DNA of 64,000 nucleotides from Mesorhabditis belari. Lineage: Eukaryota > Nematoda > Chromadorea > Rhabditida > Rhabditidae. This document shows positions 11,130-20,900 of this stretch, piece by piece; positions within the stretch are counted from its first letter, which is position 1, and every line of letters starts with the position of its first letter. Made by a program: the position numbers and the translations under genes. Location: positions 62,001 to 126,000 of the forward strand of contig CAUEEP010000034.1 of NCBI GenBank assembly GCA_958450365.1, in the 5' to 3' direction. The notes beneath the pieces were generated by a model that was not told where the DNA came from, did no database searches, and saw nothing but the letters and a program-made list of their open reading frames with translations.

Positions 11130-11575
11130 ACGTTCTCACAATCGCTTGCCTTCTGGCACACTGGTCCACGTAAATTCCGCTAGAAACAGCCAACTTCCGG
11201 TTTAATTACCCAAGTTTCATTAGTAGGCAATTTGTTCTTTGTACTTTCTCACAATCGCTTGTCTTCTGGCACACTGGCCCAGCTAAAGTTCGCTAGAAAC
11301 AACCATCTTCCGGTTTAATTACCCAAGTTTCATTTGTTTGGAATCTGTTCTTTGTACGTTCTCACAATCGCTTGCCTTCTGGCACACTGGCCCAGCTAAA
11401 CTCCGCTAGAAACAACCATCTTTCGGTTTAATTACCCAAGTTTCATTTGTTGGCAATTTGTTCTTTGTAAGTTCTCACAATCGCTTGCCTTCTGGCACAC
11501 TGGCCCAGCTAAAGTCTGTTAGAAACAACCATCTTCCGGTTTAATTACCCAAGTTTCATTTGTTGGCAATTTGTT
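11130..11575 (+). repeat. SL1-bearing repeat, four-unit tandem array (113-bp period)
   Basis: The leader-like strings start at 11199, 11312, 11425 and 11538, exactly 113 bp apart. Each unit reads GTTCTCACAATCGCTTGCCT, TCTGGCACACTGGCCCAGCT, RCTAGAAACAACCATCTTCC, then GGTTTAATTACCCAAGTTT and CATTTGTTGGCAATTTGTTC. All are on the + strand. No Sm-site-like AATTTTTGG follows the leader, so these do not look like intact SL RNA genes. Confidence 0.92.
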
Positions 11576-12533
11576 ACATTAAAAAGTACATTTTTCTCTT
11601 CTAATTCCCCTGTTTCTTCGAATTTTTGTGTTTTTAAAAGATTTGAAATCATTCAGAAAATGGATTTCTTTCCATTAAAAATCGATTTATTTAAAATTTT
11701 TTTCATTTAGAAGATAAATGTCTTGATCAAGAGATCTGAGAGTTTTTCGAATTTTCATCGTTTTTCTGAGGGATTTTCTCTCCTTTTTTTTGGCTGTACT
11801 GTTTTTTGGCTATGTGTGTAAACGCTAGCTTTCTAGCCCACCGCATTTTAGCATTAAAACTACCATTGTGCCATTGTTCTAAACGTTTTTCGTTTATAAA
11901 AACAAAAAAAAACCTCAAACCGATCATTTCTCTCTTCTATGAGACTGAAAACAAAAATTCGAGTACACTAGAAAGAGTGCGTTTAGCACAAAGCACAAAG
12001 TACGGACAATCGGGGTTTTCGAGCACGTAAACACAAACGATCTGGTGCACTGGTGTTGATCGATGCTCACTGATTAACGCATCAAAACTGCAAGTAATTT
12101 GCGAGTTCAGCTTTAATTTCCCTTTATGCGAATTCTTGGAAATCACGAAAAAAATAGAGGAAACCCTTTCAAAACCGACAATTTCCGAGCCGAATTTCCT
12201 CTGAAGTTTCCCTTTTTTTCTTTACAAACTCCTCATTTTTCTCTTGTCTGCGGGGGTGGGAGAGTTGATTTTTCAAGAAATTTCCCTCAATCCTACTAAT
12301 TTTCATTGAATTTGTAACATTTACTAATCCTCCTCCAAATCCCTCTCTTTTTCTCATTTTCGGAAACTTTTCTGAGTTTTTGTGGTCATTCAGCGTTTCT
12401 TTTCATTAGAATTCAGTCAATTATCCGATTTTCTCCGTGAAAACTCATTCTCGAAACGGATTATTCGATCTGTTTCATTAATTCAAACGATTCCATCTTG
12501 ATTTCATTCAAAAGATTGACAAAATTGAGAGGG
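11576..12533. other. Intergenic AT-rich DNA
   Basis: Partly repeats the 11030-11120 flank (AATTCCCCTGTTTCTTCGAA at both places), showing that the array sits in a duplicated context. Copies of the CTAGAAAGAGTGCGTTTAGC motif occur at about 11967. No gene. Confidence 0.45.
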
Positions 12534-12617
12534 AAAAGTCCGGGTCCGGTTTCGAACCAGGGCCTCGAGCCAGGCGACCGAGCTTGATAAGCGAGGGCTT
12601 TAGCCACTGCGCCAAGG
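12534..12617 (-). tRNA. tRNA-like sequence, degenerate
   Basis: Minus strand shows an A-box (TTGGCGCAGTGGCTAAAGCC) and a B-box (GGTTCGAAACC). The region between is too long for a simple cloverleaf and the acceptor pairing fails beyond four pairs. A relative with the same CTTGGCGCAGTGGCTAAAG lies at 16188 on the other strand, suggesting a tRNA-derived repeat family. Confidence 0.45.
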
Positions 12618-13084
12618 AGACAAGTGGCCGTTTGGATAAAAAGCGCCCTTTTATGTCGTGAACTTCAAATTCTTTCACAAATCTTTCATTCTCACATAAT
12701 TTTTGATGGAATTTGATCGGGGAAAAAATTGCGCGAAAAGAGGAAAAGGGGGGAAAGACGTAAAATCTTTCGCTATCACTTTCTCTCATCAAAAATTTCT
12801 CTAATTTTTCGCCCCAAAAAGAAAACCATTCTCCAATCAATTATTTGAGTTGAAGATTGATTTTTTTTGACCGATTCCCATGGGACATTTTGGGCAATTA
12901 TTGAAAAGCTTTTCGTTTTTTTGGGAAAATTTCCTACTTTAGCTCGATTTTTGAGCGAAAACTGACCAAAGATTTGCGCTTTTTGACAGCTCGGTTTCAA
13001 TAGGGAAAAGTCTAGCCAATTCTGGTCTAGCCAAACCGCCTTTTCTGGCTTTTATCTTTTATCTTTTCATTTCACATATTGAAA
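12618..13084. other. Intergenic
   Basis: No gene, RNA or repeat recognised. Confidence 0.4.
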
Positions 13085-13470
13085 ACTTGTTCTTTGTAAC
13101 GTTCTCACAATCGCTTGCCTTCTGGCACACTGGCCCTGATAAAGCCGGCGTGAAACAGCCACCTTCCGGTTTAATTACCCAAGTTTCATTTGTTGCGAAT
13201 TTGTTCTTTGTATGTTCTCACAATCGCTTGCCTTCTGGCACACTGGCCCAGATAAAGGCCGCTAGAAACAACCATCTTCCGGTTTAAAAACCCAAGTTTC
13301 GCTCTAACAATTGAGCGTTCTGACATTCGCTTCCTTTCTGGTACACGAGACCTTGGGTAATTAAACCGGGTTGAAACAACCATCTTCCGGTTTAAAAACC
13401 CAAGTTTCGCTGGGCAGTGTGCCAGACACCGCTGATTTCCTCTGACTGACATGAAAGGCACGCACCCAAA
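13085..13470. repeat. SL1-bearing repeat, decayed 113-bp array with inverted unit
   Basis: Two plus-strand units (strings at 13168 and 13281, again 113 bp apart) are followed by a partial minus-strand string at 13349-13367 and another plus string at 13388. The second and last strings read TTTAAAAACCC instead of TTTAATTACCC. That shared change suggests local gene conversion or duplication. Confidence 0.85.
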
Positions 13471-14329
13471 GGTCTTTATTTTAAATCTTTTTTTCCTTTT
13501 TAAATAATTCAAATTTGCATAAACTTCTTCTTTTGCATAAATTTTCATTTAAAAATTAGCATTTCTTTCGTTTTTCAAAACTTTCTTTAGAACTTTCAAA
13601 TTGGCCCCTCCAAAATGCCATCTGTCCATTTATGATGCGTTTATGAAAGGTGAAAAGTGAAAAAAAAAAAGATTTGAATCAATTTTCCATCTGCTACAAA
13701 AAAAAAACAGCTGTTTAATTGAAATATTTGGTCAATGAAAGGAAAGAAAGTTAAGAGTTTTGTGGAAAAAATCTCCGATTTCGTTCACCTTTTGACCTTT
13801 CTCTTTCTAATTCAAATTTTTTGAAATTGAAATTGATGAGTTTTTTTGTTTTTTTTTTGGCTAAATTTCTAATCTAACCTCACTTAGTCATCAAAAAAAT
13901 TTGTGATGTTTGAGAAAAATTGATGGAAACTTAATTTTTTTGTGTTTTTTAAGAGGATTTCTGGATAAAGGGGATTAGTAAAATTTTTTGTTAAGACGAT
14001 AAAATGCCGATTTTTGACGTAAAACAGGGAAGAGTTTTGTGGAAAAATTCTCCGATTTTTGGTCACGTTTTGATCTTTCTCTTGGCAAGCTTCTTCGAGT
14101 TTTAAATCTCTTCAAATATGTTCAGAGATTGGTTTTAGCTTGTTCACTTTTTATCTTACTGGCTTTTTCAGTCATTTGGATTGGAATCCTGAAGTTATGA
14201 GATGTACTTAATTCTTGATGGGTTTTGACTTGTGTGGGCAAGGTTAGGGCTTTATTGGTCGACTTTATTGACGTGATTTGATCTGGCTTTACTGTAGATT
14301 TGATTCGCAAAAAGAATCAGGGTTAGGGC
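13471..14329. other. Intergenic AT-rich DNA
   Basis: Contains a loosely repeated TTTTGTGGAAAAAWTCTCCGATTT at about 13758 and 14035. No exon recognised. Confidence 0.45.
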
Positions 14330-14730
14330 CTGGCTCCTGGCTCTGGGCCTGGCTCCTGGCCCTGGACCCTGGCTTCTGGCCCTAGGCTTGGCTTCTGACC
14401 CTGGACCCTGGCTTCTGGCCCTGGGCCTGGCTTCTGGCACTGGACCCTGGCTTCTGGCACTGGGCCTGGCTCCTGGCACTGGACCTAGCCCCTGGACCCT
14501 GCCCCTGAACCCTGGCTCCTGAACCTGGACCCTGGCTTCTGACCCTAGACTTTAACTTCTAACCCTAGAGCTCCTGGCACTGGGCCTGGCTCCTTGAGCT
14601 GAACCCTGGCTTCCGACCCTGGACTCTAGCTTCTGACCCTGGATCCTGGTTTGCATCAAGGCTTTCATGTTCCTGGACCCTGGCTTGTATGGCTTGCATG
14701 GCCCTGAACCCTGGCTTAGGCTTAGGCTTT
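14330..14730. repeat. CTGGCTTCTGGCCCTGGACC tandem repeat
   Basis: GC-richer array of 10-12-base units such as CTGGACCCTGG, CTTCTGGCC and CTGGGCCTGG. Its minus-strand frame gives a collagen-like GARPRARSQ pattern, which I treat as repeat translation. Confidence 0.85.
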
Positions 14731-14905
14731 TATTCGTAGAGCTCATGGTTTTGATTGGTAGAGCTCGTGGCTTTGATATGGTCTTTCTTTACTTCTTAAC
14801 TTGCCATTAATCCTTCAATATATGCCCAATTCCTTTAACTGATTGAATGTCTTGTTCTCTTTGTTTTTTTCTTCTGATCTTTTCCACAATTGATTTACTT
14901 GGTGT
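14560..14905. repeat. Segment duplicated at 18425-18785
   Basis: GGTTTGCATCAAGGCTTKCATG, the CTTGTATGGCTTGCATGGCC block and CTTTAACTGATTGAATGTCT with its T-rich tail appear in the same order here, just before the first zinc-finger exon, and again inside the intron at 18425-18785. Confidence 0.8.
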
Positions 14906-14957
14906 ACTAGGTGGAGCACGGGATCTCCTCCTCGCCCATTCCCTCTTTTTCTCCTCG

Positions 14958-17900
14958 ATGGGCAGTCTTGGAGGGTCGATCTCTTCATCAACATGCTCAC
15001 CAATCTCCGCACACTTTTCTTACGTCAATCCCACACATTTTCATTTGACAGGTGAGTTGGAATAGGTTTTTTGGGAGACCTGTAATACTATAAAACAATC
15101 TATAAAACAATCTTCAGGACCCAGCGGCCCATCATCGCTGAGTGAAAGTCGTGTGCCCGTTCTCTCGCCAATCTACCCTCCCACTCCATCCTCATCCAGT
15201 CATTTCCCTCCGCATCCTCATCTCCATCCACTCCACCCTTTAAATCATCCAATTCATCACCGTTTACCCTTACCAATTCATATTCAAAATGGTCAGAATT
15301 GTCTCGTTCAAGTTCTACCACATCCAAAAGCTCAAATGTTCAACGGGCAGCAAGAGGTGGGTGTTTAAAGTGTTCAAAGTCAAGATACTAGACCCAATTT
15401 GGCTTCTAATTCGTCCAGATTGGTCCAGGTCTTGGGCAGGTTGGTCCAGATCTTCCCCAGGTGGTCCAAGTCTTGGCCAGGTTGGTCCAGATCTTGACCA
15501 GATCGGTCCAGGTCTTGGCCAGGTTGGTCCAGGTCCAGAGCTGACGGTTGTAAATCCAGGAAACTAGGCTGGATCCTGGTTTTACCTCTTAGTTGAAACT
15601 AGTTTAAACTAACTAAAAATTCTAAGGATATCTTAAAGAAGATCTATCTAATGAAAGAGATTCCAGTATCTTCCCTCAATTAATGCCTCTTCATCCTGCA
15701 ATGATGCCTTCTCTTCATCCGATTTTTCAACAAACCCCTTACGCCATCTCGTCAGCTTTTAAGCCATACTTGACAGTTTGTCTTAAATGAAATGAATATT
15801 ATAAGCCGATCACTTTCAGCAAACTCCAAACCCCACAAACAATCAGAATTTTTTCTATTTCCCGCCAACTCCCACCGAAAGCCATGCCGATAGTGAGGAT
15901 GATAAGGTTTCAGAGTTTAGAATTTGGATTTAGAATTTGGATTTAGAATTTGAATCTAGAATTTGAATCTAGAATATGACAGTATTCTGATTTATCTATG
16001 ATTCATCTATAATTTATCTATTTAGTCTCAAGCTTCATCCGAATCGGAGATCATCCCACAAATGGATTGCCCAAAATTGGAAGCACAACCGAGCATGAGT
16101 TTAGAGGGATGAGGATTTGGATGAGGTTGGGAGAGAAAGGAAAAATAAGTCTCAACTTTGACACCACTCCTCCTTATCCCCTTGGCGCAGTGGCTAAAGT
16201 CCTCGCCTCTCAAATTGAGTATCGTGGTTCGAGCCCAATCCGGAACTTTTTATGGATTTTGTCTAAGAAATTTGATAGCTGTAAAGCTGAAGAAAAGCTA
16301 TTGAGCTGTTCAATAGCTATAGCTGATAGCTGATAGCTGATAGCTGATAGCTATAGCTGATAGCTGATAGCTATAGCTATTGAAATGTGGAATAATAGCT
16401 ATTGAATAAAATCTTTCTTTCAGCCACCACCAATCCTCACTCCGCCACCCGAGTTGAATCGAGAATGCGAGATGGAGATCGATCTTCCCTCAATCAAATC
16501 GGAGATAATTGACCCGAAATGGGATCTCCCAAAGCCGATTCCACAGAAAAATCAACTCATTATCAGTGTTGAATCGATTGAACCAACCCCACCAGTGACA
16601 CCAGAAGAAGTTGAAGAAAAAGAGGAAAAGGATGAGATGAAAGATACGATTTCTGAGTCGGGAAACTCGATTCCATCCATTGAGGAGATTACACAAGAAT
16701 TTGAAGAGGAAAAGACGAAAATTGGGAAAGTGATTGTGATAACGAGAATCGAGGAGGAGATTCGAGAGAAAGTGGCCGATGTTGAACAACGAAAAGAACC
16801 AGGTGAGCCACCCGAAGAATTAAATGAACTACTGAAACTTCTTTGTGTTCTCCCGCAATCGTATTCCCTTCTCGCAACAAAACTTGGGTAATTAAACCGG
16901 CCGAGAACCTTCCCGGTAGCCCCTATCCCGGCACAGTGTGCCAGACGCCGCTTTTTCCAATGAGCGACATGAAAGGTACGCACAAACAAGACCTGTGTGT
17001 TTTTCCCTGTCGCTCCCCGAGGTGTGTACCTTTCATGTCGCTTGTAAGAAAAAGTGAGGTCTGCCACACTGCCCCGATAGATGACGGGGCCGAAAACGTT
17101 TGCCCTCCGGTTTAATTACCCAAGTCTCGTGTGGTGCACGTTTGTGGATATCCACAAAGATTTGTTAAGCGAAGTATAAAATGTATTGATTTGTAATGAT
17201 TTGTAAATTTGCAGAATCATCCTCAAAACGAGCGCATTCAAAGGATCGCAAATCGTTGCCATTAAAGCGACGAAAAGCATTGGAGATGAGCGATTACGAT
17301 GGGAAATGTCAATGGGCAGATTGTGGGCATGGAAGTGAAGGGACAAATCAGCTATATGATCATGTGATCAATGTGAGTTTTTGGCAAAGAAGCTAAGACT
17401 GTTGTTAGTTGTCAGACGTATTGGAGAGTTCGGACGTATTGTATGGACGTTCGGACGTATTGTACGTACTTTCGGACGTATTGTACGTACTTTCGGACGT
17501 ATTGTGCGTACTTTCGAACGTATTGTACGTACTTTCGGACGTATTGTGCGTACTTTCGAACGTTATGTACGTACGTACGTATCTACTTGAGTTTATGCTA
17601 AAAATGATCGTCACTAGTACAGCTCGATGAGTCGGATCGTGTTAAAAGTAAAAATAAGAAATGTTCTTTTTTTATCTTCTGAGAGAAGATAAAATCGTTC
17701 GTATGCAAATTTTACGATGCTTAAGAGGCGTTTGGTAGTTGGTAGGCGAGTAATTGGTAGGCGTAAGAGGCAAAAGTACCGAAACTATCTTGTCTTGTCT
17801 TGTAAAGAAATTAGAATTCGATATCAAAGTTGACAAAGTTGACAAAACATTTCTCTCTTTAGGAACACATCGTTCCATTGAGCACTTTCTGTTCGGCGAC

Positions 17901-20900
17901 TCCATCAACGAGTGGAATCTCTTCGCAATCTCGAGAGGGATCTGTCTCATCAGAAATCTCATTAAAACAAATTTTGCGAAAGAGACGTTCATCACCGGTG
18001 CAATGCTCAGATCAAGGAATCGATTCAGATTCGGATGAGGTAAAGAAATGGATTCAGATTTCGGTTGAGAGCAATAAACAAAGCATTTTGTTATCTGTAA
18101 AAGAAAAATAGTCCAAAAATAGCTAAAAATAGCTTAAAAATCGAGTAATTTCGAAAGAAATAAGTATTTGGACACAGATTTGTGCTATTTTTAAACTTTT
18201 TAAACAACTTAAGCTGTTACAACTTGAGCAAACAGCTTAAGGATAAGTTCGATTCAGATTTGAATCAAGTCAAGTCGAGAAATCGAGCTTTAAATGACAA
18301 TTTTGGATGCTTGTTTTGTTAGAAAATGAAAAATCTAACTAACTACAAAACAAAAACTCTACTTTATACGGAAAACCGTAAACACACCTTCTCTAGCGTA
18401 CTGATTGCCATTAATGAACCCTGGATTAGGCTTAGGCTTTGATTGGTAGAGCTCATGGCTTTGATTGCTAGAGCTCATGGCTTTGATTCTGACCCTGGAT
18501 CCTGGCCCTGGACCCTAGCTCCTGGACCTGAACCCTGGCTTGGCCCTGGACTCTAGCTTCTGACCCTGGTTTGCATCAAGGCTTGCATGGTTTTGGACCC
18601 TGGCTTGTATGGCTTGCATGGCCCTGGACCCTGGATTAGGCTTAGGCTTTGATTGGTAGAGCTCATGGCTTTGCTTTACTTCTTAACTTACCATTAATCC
18701 TTCAATCTAGCCCGATTCCTTTAACTGATTGAATGTCTTGTTCTCTTTGTTTTTTTCTTCTGATCTTTCTGATCTTTCAGATCTTCTGACCTTTCTGATC
18801 TTTCTGATCTTCTGATTTCAATGTGCGCCAAAGTAGATTGGTTTAGGAAAAGGCTAAAAGCACAAAGTACAGAGTGAGAAAGTAGATATGCTAATTATTT
18901 ATGGATTAAGATTTGTAGACTTTGGTAAACTTCAAAGAAACTTCAAAGAAACTTTAAACAAACTTTAAACAAACCTCAAAAAAACTTCAAAACTTCAAAC
19001 TTCAAGCCTCAAACTTCAAAAATTCAACTTCTAGATTGATCCACTTGGATGTCAATGGGCTGATTGCGAAATGTGCTTGACAAGAGGCGATTCTGATAGA
19101 AAGGTTTGGGAAAAAAGAAAGATTTAAGATTAATAAGTAGAAATTGATGTTTTTTGAGCTAAATAGAGCTAAATAGAGCTAAATAGAGCTAAATAGAGCT
19201 AAATAGAGCTAAATAGAGCTAAATAGAGCTAAATTGAGCTAAATTGAGCTAAATTGAGCTAAATTGAACTAAATAGAACTAAATTTGTCACTTTTTTCCA
19301 CTTCTAGACCAACTTCAAAATCGTCAAACAGGTAAAAATTAGTGGCAAGAAAGATTAGAATGATTTGCATGGCTTTTTTCTTTTTTTTTTCATTTAAAGA
19401 TTTAGATTTATAGTTGAATTAATATTTAAAGCAATATTTAAAGCTAAATTTAAAGCTAAATTTAAAGCTAAATTTAAAGAAAAAGCAAGCATTTTCAGTA
19501 TCAATGGCTTCGAGATCATTTCCGAACAAGACACGCAAAAGGAGCGCAGACCTACAAGTGCATTTTGGAGGGATGTAATGCCAGATTTCACACCAATCGA
19601 CAGGTTTGTGGAAAACGATATTGAGAGCTGTTTTACGGTGTTAGAAAGTCGCTTCTATTCACTTCTATTCGTTTCTATTCACTTCTATTCGCTTAAAGAC
19701 AAAGTGTTCAATATTTATGGGACCTTCAAAGTTTCAAAGTTGTTTACGTTTTGTTGTTAACGCTCTCAAAATTGGTTTATAAAAAAAATCGTCAAGAAAG
19801 TTGAAAAAAAATGACTCGAGTATTTGTCTTTTTCTTCTTCGTCCTCCTTGTATTTCCTTTTTTCTCTTGCCCCACTAAGGTGCTGTAAGGCTCAGTGGTT
19901 AGAGCATTGGAAAGCGGAAAGGGAACGATCGAGGGTTCAATCCCGCTTGGGGAAAAAACGATCTAGTATTTCTCTTTTTCTTCTTCGTCCTCTTTGTATC
20001 TCCTTTTTTTCCTAGCTAGTCAAGGTACTGCATAGCTCAGTGCTTAGAGCATTGAAAGCGAAAAGAGAACGATCAAGGGTTCAATCCCCTCTCTTGAAAT
20101 CTTTTTTTTTCAATTAGTCGAAATCTGTCAAATTGGAAATTCGTTCACTTCTTTATTACTGTTTACTAAATTTGTGCGAAAAATTGATTCATTGGATCAC
20201 TAAATTCAGATGAGAGGTCAGAAGAATAACTAGATCTGACCTAAAGACGAATGACTAGATCTGACGTCTTTAGGTCAGATCTAGTTCTTCAGGCTCAGAT
20301 CTGACGTCAGATCTAGTTCTTCAGGCTCAGATCTGACGTCAGATCTAGTTATTCGTCTTTAGGTCAGATCTAGCTATTCTTCTTTAAATGATTCTTTGGT
20401 TATTTTCTTCATTATCTACCAGTTTTTAAACTTATGGGACTTAAAAATGTTCGGAATCATATTTCGATTTTGTTTCTTTCAAGAAAATTGAACATAAGCT
20501 CGTGAGAAACTCGATGTAGCCTATCAAAGAGATAGGCTTTCTATCTTTCTATCTGCTTTCTATCTGCTTAAGAGCACAGCGCCCGCTTTCCAGACAACTT
20601 TCTATCTTTCTAGAACAAAGGAAAGTCAACAATTTTGAAATAAAAGTGACTTAGATCTTGTTAAAATTGTTTTTTTTTATATTTTTCTTTCTTTTTTAAC
20701 ATTAGATTTGTATAAAACGAGTTTTTAAACGAAGAGATTGATTGGTTTTCGAAAAATTGTTGCTTTTGAACACTTTATGAAAGATCTTTACAAGATTAAG
20801 ATCTAGATCTAGATAAAATAGTTCTAGAGATAAAATATAGTTTCCCTGTTTACTTTCAGTTAGAAGATCACGTTCGCCTCACTCACATTCAACCAGCGAA

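Noticed and set aside
11130..11575. Functional SL RNA gene cluster
   Set aside because: No conserved donor directly after the leader and no Sm site; kept only as an open question in the findings.
14252..14479. Collagen-like GARPRARSQ frame
   Set aside because: Translation of the CTGGCTTCTGGCC array.
16552..17067. 171-codon minus-strand frame
   Set aside because: Antisense of the zinc-finger exon plus an SL1 foldback.
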